Shown piece by piece: positions 1 through 8,981 of a stretch of DNA of 64,000 nucleotides. The notes under the pieces were generated by a model, which saw nothing but the letters and a program-made list of their open reading frames with translations, did no database searches and was not told the DNA's origin. Each line of letters begins with the position of its first letter. Position 1 is the stretch's first letter. The translations under genes and the position numbers were made by a program. Origin of the DNA: VAXT01 sp963827725 (GTDB lineage: Bacteria; Actinomycetota; Thermoleophilia; Gaiellales; Gaiellaceae); the NCBI GenBank assembly GCA_963827725.1, contig CAWHBM010000001.1, positions 1,364,001 to 1,428,000 of the forward strand. The letters are read 5' to 3'.

Positions 1-61
1 GGTGGGCTCTGGCGCCGCGTGATCGCGGGCCAGGGGCCGGCATGTATTGCTGGGAGGGGCA

Positions 62-1720
62 CTAACGCAGGCTCCCCAGGTCGGTGATCGCCACCCGGCT
101 CTCCTCGCCGGTCTCGCGAGAGCGCACGTCGACTGCGCCGTCGTCCAGCGTCTTCTTGCCCACCGTCACGCGCACCGGAAGCCCCAGCAGGTCGGCATCT
201 GCGAACTTCTCCCCCGCGCGCCGGTCGCGGTCGTCCAGGAGGACGTCGTCTCCGGCAGCCTCGAGCTTGGCAGCGACCTCGTCCGCCTGGTCTTCGAGCC
301 CGGGCAGGGCGACCAGGTGCACGTCGTACGGCGCGACCGACCCCGGCCACTTGATGCCGTCGTCGTCGTGGTGCTGCTCCACGACCGCGGCCATCGTCCG
401 CGCAGGCCCTATTCCGTAGCTGCCCATGATCAGAGGCTTCTCCTTGCTGTCCTCGTCGAGGAACGTGGCCTCGAGCGGCTCGGTGTAGCGGGTCTCGAGC
501 TTGAAGATGTGTCCCACCTCGATCGCGGTCTGCAGGCGCAGCGCGCCGCCGCAGTTCGGGCAAGTATCTCCCTCCCGCACCTCACGAATATTTGCAAACC
601 TGGCCTCGAAGTCCCGCCCGTGCTCGACGCCGCGCAAATGGTGTCCCGTGCGATTTGCGCCGGTGACGAACTGGCCCTCGCGAAGAGCTTCGTCGGCGAC
701 GACCTCGACCTTTGCCCCGACCGGCCCGATCGAGCCCGGATCGGCCCCGAACGCCTCGCGGATCTCGTCCTCGGTCGCCGGCCGGAAGGCCTGGCCGAGC
801 GCCTCGAGCATCTTGCCTTCGTCCAGGCGGTCGTCGCCCCGCACGAGGCCCAGGACGACCTTGCCGTTCAGGACGATCGGCATCGCCTTCGAAGTCGCCG
901 CCGCGTCGATTCCGAGCAGCTGCGCGACGTCCTCGATCGTCTTCGCGCCGGGGGTCTCGATCTCGTCGGGCGCCTCGAGCGACGCCGGAAAGTCCGGAGC
1001 GCGAGGAACGCCCCGAGCGATCTCCAGATCGGCTGCGTAGTCGCCGCGCTCGCAAAGAACTAGCGTGTTCTCCCCCGCGTCGGAGGGCGCAAGGTAGTCG
1101 CGGCTCTCGCTGCCGCCCATCATCCCGGACTCGGCCTGCACCGGAAACACCTCGAGCTCGCAGCGCTCGAAGATGCGGTCGTACGCGCCGGCGTGCAGCT
1201 GGAAGCTCTTCTCGAGGCCCTCCTCGTCGCGGTCGAACGAGTACGAGTCCTTCATGATGAATTCGCGTACCCGGATGAGACCGGCGCGGGGACGCGGCTC
1301 GTCGCGATCCTTCGTCTGGAAGTGGTAGAGCATCTGGGGAAGGTCGCGGTACGACTGGATCTCGCGGGCGTGGAACCCAACCGTCTCCTCATGCGTCATC
1401 GGCAACACGAACTCGCGGTCGTTGCGGTCACGGAGCTTGAAGACCTCCGGGATGTCGTAGCGCCCCGTCGCCTGCCAGAGCTCGGCGGGGGTCAGTACCG
1501 GCATCAGCATCTCCTGCGCGCCGATCGCGTCCATCTCCTCTCGGATGATCTGGACGATCTTCTCGTGAACGCGCCACCCGAGAGGGAGGAACGTCCAAAG
1601 ACCGGTGCTTACCTGGCGGATGAAAGCGCCACGGACGAGCAGCTTGTGGCTGACGGCCTCGGCGTCCGCAGGGTCTTCACGCAGGGTTGGAAAGAAGAGC
1701 TGGGATGCCCGCCGTACCAT
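62..1720 (-). CDS. proS: Prolyl-tRNA synthetase, bacterial type with editing insertion
   Basis: Charges tRNA-Pro with proline in the cytosol. The 552-residue protein has the class II synthetase layout: motif 1 near residues 45-75, motif 2 around 'RVREFIMKDSYSF' (about 150), and motif 3 with 'GSYGIGPART' (about 435). Between motifs 2 and 3 (about 225-380) lies a YbaK-like editing domain, the mark of the bacterial ProS form that hydrolyses Ala-tRNA-Pro. The C-terminal anticodon-binding domain follows ('DDRDRRAGEKFADADLLG'). The ATG start gives the standard N-terminus. It is the last gene of the rpsB-to-proS block; the ispG stop lies 9 nt upstream, so cotranscription is likely. The length is normal for the family. 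Confidence 0.96.
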   Translation of the reverse strand: MVRRASQLFFPTLREDPADAEAVSHKLLVRGAFIRQVSTGLWTFLPLGWRVHEKIVQIIREEMDAIGAQEMLMPVLTPAELWQATGRYDIPEVFKLRDRNDREFVLPMTHEETVGFHAREIQSYRDLPQMLYHFQTKDRDEPRPRAGLIRVREFIMKDSYSFDRDEEGLEKSFQLHAGAYDRIFERCELEVFPVQAESGMMGGSESRDYLAPSDAGENTLVLCERGDYAADLEIARGVPRAPDFPASLEAPDEIETPGAKTIEDVAQLLGIDAAATSKAMPIVLNGKVVLGLVRGDDRLDEGKMLEALGQAFRPATEDEIREAFGADPGSIGPVGAKVEVVADEALREGQFVTGANRTGHHLRGVEHGRDFEARFANIREVREGDTCPNCGGALRLQTAIEVGHIFKLETRYTEPLEATFLDEDSKEKPLIMGSYGIGPARTMAAVVEQHHDDDGIKWPGSVAPYDVHLVALPGLEDQADEVAAKLEAAGDDVLLDDRDRRAGEKFADADLLGLPVRVTVGKKTLDDGAVDVRSRETGEESRVAITDLGSLR

Positions 1721-1729
1721 CCTCCAAGA

Positions 1730-2863
1730 CTAATCGAGCGGAATCTCGGAAGCCTCGGCCATCGCAAGCGCCGCGGGCTTCGCCATCTTCAACCGCTTGG
1801 GCCGTTGCATGCCGCCCGCGATCCAGCCGTCGATCTCCTGGAAGAGCTCGTCCACCAGACCCTCCGACGACACCTTCTTGAGCACCCGGCCGTGCGCATA
1901 GATGAACCCGACCTCCCGCCCGCCGGCGATGCCGAAGTCCGCATCCCCTGCCTCGCCCGGGCCGTTGACCGCGCAGCCCATGACTGCGATCTCGAAGGCC
2001 TGCGGGTAAGCCTTCAGCCGGCCCTCGACCTCCACGGCGAGCCTCTCGACGCCGACGTTGTCGCGCCCGCAGGACGGGCAGGCGATCATGATCGGCCCCC
2101 GCTCCCGCAGACCGAGCGCCTTCAGGATCTCCCAGGCGACCTCGATCTCCTTCACCGGGTCCGCGGTCAGGGAGACGCGCAGGGTGTCGCCGATCCCGTC
2201 GGCTAGCAGCGCACCGATGCCGATCGCGCTCTTGATCGAGCCTGCGAACTCTGTGCCCGCCTCGGTGACCCCGAGATGCAGCGGATACGGCACGCGCTCG
2301 GACAGGAGGCGATAGGCGCGGATCATCGTCGGCACGTGTGTCGACTTGACCGAGATCTTGAAGTCGTGGAAGTCGAGGCTCTCCAGGAGCTCGACCTCCT
2401 CCAGCGCCGCAGCGACGAGCGCCTCGGCCTGGTCTTGCTGTGCGAGCTCGTTCAGGTGCTTCGGGAGCGAGCCGGAGTTCGCGCCGATTCGCATCGGGAT
2501 GCCCGCACCTCGCGCGGCCTCCACCACCTGCTCGACCTTGTCGGGGCCGCCGATGTTGCCGGGGTTGATCCGCACGGCCGCGACGCCCGCGTCGATTGCG
2601 CGTAGCGCGAGGCTCGCGTTGAAGTGGATGTCCGCGATCACGGGGATTGGCGAGAGCCGGACGATCCTCCGCAGCGCCTCGGCGTCCTCGATCTTCGGCA
2701 CGGCGCAGCGCACCACCTCGCAGCCAGCCGAGGCGAGGGCCGCGATCTGCGCCGTCGTCGCTGGCACGTCGTGCGTCGGCGTGAGGGTCATCGACTGGAG
2801 TACGACGGGAGCGCCGCCTCCGATCTGGACGTTGCCGACTCTGATCGACCGCTCGCTTGGCAC
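1730..2863 (-). CDS. ispG: 4-hydroxy-3-methylbut-2-enyl diphosphate synthase
   Basis: Penultimate enzyme of the MEP isoprenoid pathway: it converts MEcPP to HMBPP using a 4Fe-4S cluster. The cluster ligands are visible as 'CPSCGR' and 'GCAVNGPGEA' in the C-terminal half, and the TIM-barrel N-terminus contains 'INPGNIGG'. The reading frame is open further upstream, but the GTG at 2863 gives the family N-terminus ('RVGNVQIGG...VQSM') and overlaps the rseP stop codon as TAGTG. This implies translational coupling. It encodes 377 residues, a normal length. dxr, an earlier step of the same pathway, lies two genes upstream. Confidence 0.95.
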   Translation of the reverse strand: MPSERSIRVGNVQIGGGAPVVLQSMTLTPTHDVPATTAQIAALASAGCEVVRCAVPKIEDAEALRRIVRLSPIPVIADIHFNASLALRAIDAGVAAVRINPGNIGGPDKVEQVVEAARGAGIPMRIGANSGSLPKHLNELAQQDQAEALVAAALEEVELLESLDFHDFKISVKSTHVPTMIRAYRLLSERVPYPLHLGVTEAGTEFAGSIKSAIGIGALLADGIGDTLRVSLTADPVKEIEVAWEILKALGLRERGPIMIACPSCGRDNVGVERLAVEVEGRLKAYPQAFEIAVMGCAVNGPGEAGDADFGIAGGREVGFIYAHGRVLKKVSSEGLVDELFQEIDGWIAGGMQRPKRLKMAKPAALAMAEASEIPLD

Positions 2864-4074
2864 TAATTGCCGCCGATCCGCCCGACGTCGTTCGAGAGCC
2901 CGATGAAGAAGAGTAAGAGCACGAGAGCGATGCCAACCGCGGAAACCCGCTCGTAGACCTCGCGGCCGACCGCACGCCCACGGATTCCCTCGATGATGGA
3001 GAAGGCGATGTGTCCCCCGTCGAGCGGGAGCAACGGCAGGAGGTTGAGGAGCGCGAGGGAGAGGCTGAGGAGCCCGAGCACCCACAGATACGTCTCGTAG
3101 CCCTGCTGGATCGCCTGCGACGAGCCTTCGACGATGCCCACGGGGCTCGACACCTCTTTCTTGCTCCCTCGCACGAGCCGCCCGAGTGACGCACCGATCT
3201 CCTTCGTGACGGTTCCGGTCAGCCGCACGGACTGCGACAACGCCGCAGCCGGCCCCAGGGCCTCGGCTTTCAGCCGGAACCCGAGCCGGTAAGAGCCGTC
3301 GATGACTCGCGGGCTGACGGGCCCCAGGGGGACAAGTGTCCCGGCGCGGCGCACGGTCATCGTCAGTGCACGCCCCTCGGAGGTCGTGATCGTCCGCGAG
3401 ATCCTGTCGGGCGCTACGGCGATGCCGTTGACGGCGATGATCTGGTCTCCCGCTCGGAGGCCCGCTGCCTGGGCAGGAGTCCCCTCCTGGACGTCCTCGA
3501 TCGTCCGAGTCACCTTGCCACCGACGAGCACGAACAGCAGGAAGAAGATCAGGACCGCGAAGAGAAGGTTCGCCCCCGGCCCGGCGAAGATGACCGCGAT
3601 CTTCTTCCACGTGCGCTGTCGCCAGTACGCATCGCCGCCGAGGCCGTCCCGCAGGTCCTCGAGGCCCTTGCGGGCGGACTTCCTGGTCGAGTCGCTGAGC
3701 TCGGCCTGTTTCACGGCTCCCTCGAGCTCGTCAACCAGGCCGCGAGCACCCTCCATGTCGCCCTCTGCGAGCCGCCGCTTGACGCGCTCGACGGGTGCGA
3801 CGAGCTGTGGCTCTTCCTCGAGCGCCCGTCCGAAGCGCATGTCGAGATCCGACGGCGCGGGCCGGTGCATTCCCGGGATCTTCACGTAGCCCCCGAGCGG
3901 AATCGCGCCGACTCCATACTCGATGCCCTGCCGGCGAACGCGGAAGAGCGCGGGCGGAAAGCCGACGTAGAACTTTCGCGGGCTTATCCCGACAGCGCGT
4001 GCAGTGAAGAAATGGCCGGCTTCGTGGATCAAGACGAGGAACGCCAGGCCGAGAATGCCGATGAGGATGCTCAC
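2863..4074 (-). CDS. rseP: Site-2 intramembrane metalloprotease (RseP/RIP family)
   Basis: A membrane-embedded zinc protease of the RseP/YluC/Rip1 type, which cleaves anti-sigma factors and other membrane proteins within the bilayer. The N-terminal helix carries the zinc motif 'HEAGH' (about residue 18). A PDZ domain follows at about 195-270 ('GLRAGDQIIAVNG'), and the third metal ligand is in the C-terminal 'LPLDGGH'. A soluble insertion at about 75-130, before the second membrane segment, is rich in charged residues. The GTG start overlaps the dxr stop as GTGA, and the stop overlaps the ispG start. The actual substrate cannot be told from the sequence; the ECF factor near 42 kb has no recognisable transmembrane anti-sigma of the usual kind. 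Confidence 0.93.
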   Translation of the reverse strand: MSILIGILGLAFLVLIHEAGHFFTARAVGISPRKFYVGFPPALFRVRRQGIEYGVGAIPLGGYVKIPGMHRPAPSDLDMRFGRALEEEPQLVAPVERVKRRLAEGDMEGARGLVDELEGAVKQAELSDSTRKSARKGLEDLRDGLGGDAYWRQRTWKKIAVIFAGPGANLLFAVLIFFLLFVLVGGKVTRTIEDVQEGTPAQAAGLRAGDQIIAVNGIAVAPDRISRTITTSEGRALTMTVRRAGTLVPLGPVSPRVIDGSYRLGFRLKAEALGPAAALSQSVRLTGTVTKEIGASLGRLVRGSKKEVSSPVGIVEGSSQAIQQGYETYLWVLGLLSLSLALLNLLPLLPLDGGHIAFSIIEGIRGRAVGREVYERVSAVGIALVLLLFFIGLSNDVGRIGGN

Positions 4075-5153
4075 GTGACCATGGCTCCGGTGGCTCGCTC
4101 GGCGAGGCGACGAGCTGCGGCGTCGGCCTCCGCAAGCTCGTCGAGATCGGCGGCAGGTGCCCCGTCCACCGCGGCCAGCGTCTCTTCCACGACACCGGCG
4201 AGCCCGAGGAACGGGATCCGGCCGGCGAGGAACGCCTGCACGGCGACCTCGTTCGCCGCGTTGTAGGCGCAGGGGTATGTGCCGCCGGATTCTCCGGCCC
4301 GACGCGCAAGCGCGAGGAGCGGAAACGTCTCCAGGTCGGGCGGCTCGAACTCGAGGGACAGTCCTTCGGAGAAGTCGAGTGTGTCGACAGGCGTGGCGGC
4401 GCGCTCCGGATAGGTGAGAGCAAACGAGATGGGCACCCGCATGTCGGGGTACCCGAGATGCGCGAGCGCGGCACCGTCCCTCAGCCGGACGATCGCGTGC
4501 ACGACAGAGGTCGGATGGACGACGATCTCGATTCGGTCGTAGGGCAGCCCAAAGAGGAAGTGCGCCTCGATCAGCTCGAGACCCTTGTTGGCCAGGCTCG
4601 CCGAGTCGACGGTGATCTTCGGGCCCATGCGCCAGGTTGGGTGCGTAAGCGCATCGGCGCGCGTGACCGTCTGGAGGTCAGCCTGGGTCCGACCGCGGAA
4701 TGGCCCGCCCGAGGCTGTCAGCACGACCGAGCCGATCGTCTCGGGCTCGCGCCCCTCGAGCAGCTGGTAGAGCGCCGAATGCTCGCTGTCGACCGGCAAC
4801 AGCAGGCCTCCTCCCCGCTCCCGCGCGGCAAGCGCGAGCTCGCCGGCTGCGACGAGGCTCTCCTTGTTGGCAAGGGCAAGCGTCGCGCCCCGCTCGAGCG
4901 CCCAGATCGTCGCCGGTAGACCCGCAAAGCCGACCACGGCATTCAAGACGACGTCCGGCGCGGAGCGGTCGAGGAGCGCCGTGAGATCTCCACCCACCTG
5001 TACGTGCTCCACCCCGCGCTTCCCCGCCAGCACGTCGAGCTCGTTCGAGCCCGAGGCAAGCGCACACACCTCGAGCTCCGGGTGGGCGTCGATGATGTCG
5101 AGTGCCTGGCGCCCGATCGAGCCGGTCGCGCCGAGGACGGCGATCCGCTTCAC
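4071..5153 (-). CDS. dxr: 1-deoxy-D-xylulose 5-phosphate reductoisomerase
   Basis: Second step of the MEP pathway: it rearranges and reduces DXP to MEP with NADPH, and is the target of fosmidomycin. The NADPH-binding motif 'GATGSIGRQALD' is at the N-terminus. The substrate and metal region includes 'SEHSALYQ' (Glu/Ser/His), followed by 'NKGLELIEAH' and the C-terminal 'YNAANEVAVQAFL'. The frame is open upstream, but the GTG at 5153 ('VKRIAVLG') begins exactly at the Rossmann strand. The stop overlaps the rseP start. It encodes 360 residues, slightly short for the family but with all motifs. Confidence 0.95.
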   Translation of the reverse strand: MKRIAVLGATGSIGRQALDIIDAHPELEVCALASGSNELDVLAGKRGVEHVQVGGDLTALLDRSAPDVVLNAVVGFAGLPATIWALERGATLALANKESLVAAGELALAARERGGGLLLPVDSEHSALYQLLEGREPETIGSVVLTASGGPFRGRTQADLQTVTRADALTHPTWRMGPKITVDSASLANKGLELIEAHFLFGLPYDRIEIVVHPTSVVHAIVRLRDGAALAHLGYPDMRVPISFALTYPERAATPVDTLDFSEGLSLEFEPPDLETFPLLALARRAGESGGTYPCAYNAANEVAVQAFLAGRIPFLGLAGVVEETLAAVDGAPAADLDELAEADAAARRLAERATGAMVT

Positions 5154-5170
5154 TCTGAAAGTGTAGGTGC

Positions 5171-5974
5171 CTAAGCCTGGCCGAAGGCCGCTATCACGTA
5201 GTACGCGGCGACCCAGGCAAAGAGCAAGGCGTCGAGACGGTCCAGGAGCCCGCCGTGGCCCGCCAGCAGGCGGCTCGAGTCCTTCACTTCCATGTCGCGC
5301 TTGATGGCGGATTCGAAGAGGTCGCCAAGAGGAGCGACGACGGCGATCACCACGCCGAGCACCAGTATTTCCCGGAGCGACAGGAAGTTCGCCCTCTCCT
5401 GGTAGAACGCAAAGAAAGTGGCGCCGATCGTCGCCACGATTCCGGCGATGAGCCCCTCCCAGGTCTTGCCGGGAGAGACGGTGGGGGCCAGCTTGTGGCG
5501 GCCGAAGAGCATGCCGATGAGCCATGCGGCCGAGTCACCCGCCCACACCGCGAGCAGCACCGCGTAGGCGGCCAGGACGCCGTGCTCCGAGATGTCACGT
5601 AGGAGCACCGCGTGGGCCAGGCCGAGCCCGATCCACCCGGCTCCGAGGACGGTCACCGACACCGACACGGCCGTCGACTGCCGCGTCCCTGCGAAGCCCT
5701 TGAAGACGAACGCGAGCACGAACGTGCTCATGAAGCCCGCGAGCGCCCATTCCGGACCGCCGATCGTCGCCCCAAGGAGGGCCGCGAGGGACCCCAGATA
5801 GCCCGCGAGCACGACCGGTCGCAGCGTTCGCGCCATCCAATAGAGCTCGTGCAGGCCGACGATGGCGGCCACCGCGGCGAACGCGAACATCGCCCAGCCG
5901 CCGAGATAGACCAGCCAGAGCACGACGGGGATGCCGACCGCCGAAATTGCGATGCGGGACCAGAAGGAGCTCAT
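5171..5974 (-). CDS. cdsA: Phosphatidate cytidylyltransferase (CDP-diglyceride synthase)
   Basis: Integral membrane enzyme that makes CDP-diacylglycerol from phosphatidate and CTP, the branch point for phospholipids. Several hydrophobic helices fill the protein. The signature is in the C-terminal half: 'GDSAAWLIG', 'SPGKTWEG', then 'PLGDLFESAIKRD...KDSS...GHGG.LDRLD', the last being the CDP-alcohol synthase consensus with its metal-binding Asp residues. The chosen ATG (5974) overlaps the uppS stop as ATGA; the open frame runs further up but only through uppS sequence. 267 residues is a typical length. A 17-nt gap separates it from dxr. Confidence 0.94.
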   Translation of the reverse strand: MSSFWSRIAISAVGIPVVLWLVYLGGWAMFAFAAVAAIVGLHELYWMARTLRPVVLAGYLGSLAALLGATIGGPEWALAGFMSTFVLAFVFKGFAGTRQSTAVSVSVTVLGAGWIGLGLAHAVLLRDISEHGVLAAYAVLLAVWAGDSAAWLIGMLFGRHKLAPTVSPGKTWEGLIAGIVATIGATFFAFYQERANFLSLREILVLGVVIAVVAPLGDLFESAIKRDMEVKDSSRLLAGHGGLLDRLDALLFAWVAAYYVIAAFGQA

Positions 5975-6720
5975 CGACCGCCGAACCGCCGTCGCCGCCC
6001 CGCGTACTCCGCAACGCCTTTCCTCAGGTCGTCCTCGCCGAAGTCGGGCCACAGGGTCTCGACGAAGGCGAGCTCCGCGTAGGCGAGCTGCCAGAGCAGG
6101 AAGTTCGAGATTCGCAGCTCCCCGGACGTCCGGATCACCAGGTCCGGATCGGGCATGTGAGGAGCGTAGAGGTACATGGCGAGCACGTCCTCGTCTACCT
6201 CCTGGGGCGTGAGCTTCGCGGCGATCATCCGCCGCGCCGCGTCGGCGAGCTCGGCCCGCCCGCCGTAGTCGAAGGCGATCCAGAGCTGGAGCCGGTCCCG
6301 GTCGGCCGTCTCGTGCTCGAGCTCAGCCATCCTCGACTGCAATTCCTCGGGAGCCCGGTCGCGCCGGCCGATGAACCGTGTCCGCACGCCCTGCTTCGCG
6401 AGGTCGGGCAGCTCGCGGTCGATCGTCTCACCGAAGATCTCCATCAGCGAGTCGACCTCAGCCGGCGGACGCAGCCAGTTCTCCGTCGAGAACGCATAGA
6501 CCGTGAGCGACTCGATGCCGAGGTCGATCGCGGCCTCGACGGTGCGCCGCAAGGCGCGGGTTCCCTCCCGATGGCCCGCTTCGACCGGGAGGCCGCGAGC
6601 CTCCGCCCAGCGCCCGTTTCCGTCGAGGATGATCGCCACGGAACGCGGAACGTCTGCGGGGCCGAGAGCCTCGACGCCGCGAAGCCGAAACCGCCGCAGT
6701 ATCCGATCGAGCAGGCTCAC
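5971..6720 (-). CDS. uppS: Isoprenyl transferase (undecaprenyl diphosphate synthase family)
   Basis: Cis-prenyltransferase that elongates FPP with isopentenyl diphosphate to the C55 (or related) lipid carrier for cell-wall synthesis. The family signature 'ILDGNGRWAEARGL' holds the catalytic Asp of the first conserved region. 'YAFSTENW.RP' and the terminal 'RTSGELRISNFLLWQLAYAE' are the later conserved regions. At 249 residues it matches long-chain UppS. Product chain length cannot be read with certainty; actinobacteria also carry short-chain Z-prenyl synthases. It is coupled to cdsA by ATGA overlap, with a 111-nt gap before frr. Confidence 0.93.
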   Translation of the reverse strand: MSLLDRILRRFRLRGVEALGPADVPRSVAIILDGNGRWAEARGLPVEAGHREGTRALRRTVEAAIDLGIESLTVYAFSTENWLRPPAEVDSLMEIFGETIDRELPDLAKQGVRTRFIGRRDRAPEELQSRMAELEHETADRDRLQLWIAFDYGGRAELADAARRMIAAKLTPQEVDEDVLAMYLYAPHMPDPDLVIRTSGELRISNFLLWQLAYAELAFVETLWPDFGEDDLRKGVAEYAGRRRRFGGR

Positions 6721-6803
6721 CAGGACGATTGTTTCAGCGCGAGGCTACGCGGCGGGCACCGTCGCGTCCGGTATCGCGAGCGAAGCGAGGCGAGCACATG
6801 ATC

Positions 6804-6832
6804 ACCCGAAAAATGCGCAGCACCTTTCGGGT
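6804..6832 (-). terminator. Possible hairpin terminator or attenuator between frr and uppS
   Basis: On the minus strand, directly at the frr stop codon, arms of 8 nt (ACCCGAAA / TTTCGGGT) enclose a 13-nt loop. No clear U-run follows, so this is a weak intrinsic terminator at best. It could instead act as an attenuator or mRNA-end stabiliser inside the block. Confidence 0.35.
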
Positions 6833-7389
6833 TAAACCTCGGTGATCTCGGCTTCCTTGCGCTTTAGCAGGTCGTCGATCTTGCTCGTGTGCTCGTCCGT
6901 GAGCTTCTGGACGCGGTCTTCCGCACGTCGCTCGTCGTCCTCGCCGACGCTCCCCTGGGTCTTCAAGTCCTTCAGGTGCTTGTCGGCGTCTCGGCGGACG
7001 TTCCGGATCGCGATTCGGCCCTCCTCCGCGATCTGACGGACGATCTTGACGAGATCCTTGCGGCGCTCCTCGGTGAGCTGGGGAATCGGAAGGCGGATCA
7101 CCTTGCCGTCGTTCGACGGCGTGAGCCCCAGTTCCGACTCCTGGATTGCCCGCTCGATCTCCTTGATCGAGCTCGGATCGAATGGCTGCACGGTCAGCAT
7201 GCGCGGCTCGGGGACGTTGATGGTCGCCAGCTGCTTGAGCGGAGTTACCTGCCCGTAGTAGTCGACCGAGATCCGGTCGAGCAGCGCCGCCGAGGCGCGA
7301 CCGGTGCGAACGGTGTTGAACTCGACTTGCGTGGACTCGACGGATTTGTCCATCCGCCGGCTCGCGTCCTGGATCAGATCATCGATCAA
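6832..7389 (-). CDS. frr: Ribosome recycling factor
   Basis: Splits post-termination ribosomes together with EF-G. The 185-residue protein shows the family pattern: 'FNTVRTGRASAALLD' in the first helix, 'LKQLATINVPEPRML' with 'VQPFDPSSIKEIE' in the beta domain, and the charged helix 'TEERRKDLVKIVRQIAEEGRIAIRNVRRDA' region. The length is exactly the usual one. It sits 6 nt after pyrH and is followed by the longer gap to uppS that holds a hairpin. Confidence 0.97.
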   Translation of the reverse strand: MIDDLIQDASRRMDKSVESTQVEFNTVRTGRASAALLDRISVDYYGQVTPLKQLATINVPEPRMLTVQPFDPSSIKEIERAIQESELGLTPSNDGKVIRLPIPQLTEERRKDLVKIVRQIAEEGRIAIRNVRRDADKHLKDLKTQGSVGEDDERRAEDRVQKLTDEHTSKIDDLLKRKEAEITEV

Positions 7390-7395
7390 GGGGCA

Positions 7396-8160
7396 CTACT
7401 CCTTGGTAGGGGTGGAGATGATTGTGCCGACCCGCTCGCCGGAAATCACGCGCTTGATGCTCTTGTCCTCGAGCCCGAAGACGTGGATCGGCAGCCCGTT
7501 GTCCATGCAGAGCGAGAGCGCGGTCGTGTCCATCACCTTGAGCCCGCGCTCGATCGCCTCCAGATGTGTGATCTCGGGAAGCAGCTCCGCGTCCGGATCC
7601 GTGTTCGGATCGCCGTCGTAGACGCCGTCGACCGCGTGCTTGGCCATCAGGATCGCGTCGGCGCCGATCTCCAGCGACCGCAGGGCCGCCGCGGTGTCAG
7701 TGGTGAAGAACGGGTTGCCGGTGCCGGCCGCAAAGATGACGACCCGGCCCTTCTCGAGATGCCTGATCCCGCGCCGGCGGATGTACGGCTCGGCCACCTC
7801 GGCGATCCCGATCGCAGACAGGATCCTCGTGTGCGCGCCGAACCGCTCGAGGGCGTCCTGAAGCGCAAGCCCGTTCAGCACCGTTGCAAGCATTCCGGCG
7901 TAGTCGGCCGTCGCGCGGTCCATCCCCTCCGCGGCGGCAGCCATGCCGCGATAGAAGTTCCCGCCGCCGACGACGATCGCGATCTCCACTCCGCTCTCGC
8001 GCACCTCCACGATCTCCTGTGCGATCTCCTCGATCCGAGGCAGGTGGAGGCCGAACTCCTTGTCGCCCATCAGCGCCTCTCCCGAGAGCTTCAGGAGGAT
8101 CCGGTCGAAGACGCGCGAGCCGTCGCCGGCTTTCGCGGGGCTCTCTTCTTGAACCGTCAC
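7396..8160 (-). CDS. pyrH: Uridylate kinase
   Basis: Phosphorylates UMP to UDP, the bacterial amino-acid-kinase-fold UMP kinase rather than the eukaryotic type. Motifs: 'LLKLSGEALMG' near the N-terminus, 'VVGGGNFYRG', 'RRGIRHLEKGRVVIFAAGTGNPFFTTDTAA', and 'DGVYDGDPNTDPDA'. The frame is open far upstream through tsf and rpsB. The GTG at 8160 overlaps the tsf stop as GTGA and gives a 254-residue protein with a short, slightly long N-terminal lead before the first strand. Confidence 0.95.
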   Translation of the reverse strand: MTVQEESPAKAGDGSRVFDRILLKLSGEALMGDKEFGLHLPRIEEIAQEIVEVRESGVEIAIVVGGGNFYRGMAAAAEGMDRATADYAGMLATVLNGLALQDALERFGAHTRILSAIGIAEVAEPYIRRRGIRHLEKGRVVIFAAGTGNPFFTTDTAAALRSLEIGADAILMAKHAVDGVYDGDPNTDPDAELLPEITHLEAIERGLKVMDTTALSLCMDNGLPIHVFGLEDKSIKRVISGERVGTIISTPTKE

Positions 8161-8951
8161 TCGGCCAGGGCGTAGCGCTCGAACTCGAGCACCTTCAGCC
8201 CTTCCTCCTCGAGCGCCTGCGCGACTGTCTTCTTCGGCTCGTGAATCCAGGCCTGCTCGGCGAGAACGGCCTCCGCGAAGAAGCGCTTCCCGAGCATGCC
8301 CTCGACGATCTTCTCGCGCGCCTGCTCCGGCTTCGACTCGACCTCGGGCAGCTTCTCGTAGACGGAGCGCTCGCTCGCGATCTCCTCCTCCGGAACCTCG
8401 TCGCGCGTGGCGTAGCGAGGCGCGGCGAAGGCGATGTGCATCGCGAGGCGCCGAGCCGCCTCGGGCGAGCCTTCCGTCTTCACGAGCACGCCGATCTTGT
8501 TCGCGGGCGGGTGGACGTAAGCCGCGATGGCTTCTCCGTTGGACGACTCGAACCGCGCCGCACCGCGGACGGCGATGTTCTCGCCGATCTTCCCGACGAG
8601 CTCGGCCCGGTCGTCCTCGAAGGATGACACGGCCTCGGGGCCGTCCTTCTCGACCGCATCGAGCACGCGCTCCGCGAACGCGCGGAACTCCTCGTTCTTC
8701 GAGACGGGCTCGGTCTCCGAGCCGACGGCCACGATCGTGCCCTTCGAGTCGTCGACCCGAGCGAGCACGATGCCCTCGGTCGTCTCCTGTCCCGCGCGCT
8801 TGCTTGCGGACGCCATCCCGCGCTCCCGTAGGAGCTGCTTCGCCGCCTCGAGGTCGCCGCCGGCGTCCTGGAGGGCCCGCTTGCAGTCCATCATCGGTGC
8901 GCTCGTCATCTCGCGCAGCGTCTTGACGAGCTCGGCTGAGATCTCGGTCAT
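8157..8951 (-). CDS. tsf: Elongation factor Ts
   Basis: Guanine nucleotide exchange factor for EF-Tu. The N-terminal UBA-like domain 'LVKTLREMTSAPMMDCKRAL' carries the family signature, followed by 'EAAKQLLRERG'. The core domain contains the TDF-equivalent region 'PVSKNEEFRAFA' (the family has TDFVAR at this site). The 264-residue protein is in the range for actinobacterial EF-Ts. Its ATG overlaps what would be the natural rpsB stop codon (TGA at 8950-8948), if the rpsB frame is corrected. Confidence 0.95.
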   Translation of the reverse strand: MTEISAELVKTLREMTSAPMMDCKRALQDAGGDLEAAKQLLRERGMASASKRAGQETTEGIVLARVDDSKGTIVAVGSETEPVSKNEEFRAFAERVLDAVEKDGPEAVSSFEDDRAELVGKIGENIAVRGAARFESSNGEAIAAYVHPPANKIGVLVKTEGSPEAARRLAMHIAFAAPRYATRDEVPEEEIASERSVYEKLPEVESKPEQAREKIVEGMLGKRFFAEAVLAEQAWIHEPKKTVAQALEEEGLKVLEFERYALAE

Positions 8952-8981
8952 TCGGCCGGCACCTCCTCCTTGGCCGGCTCC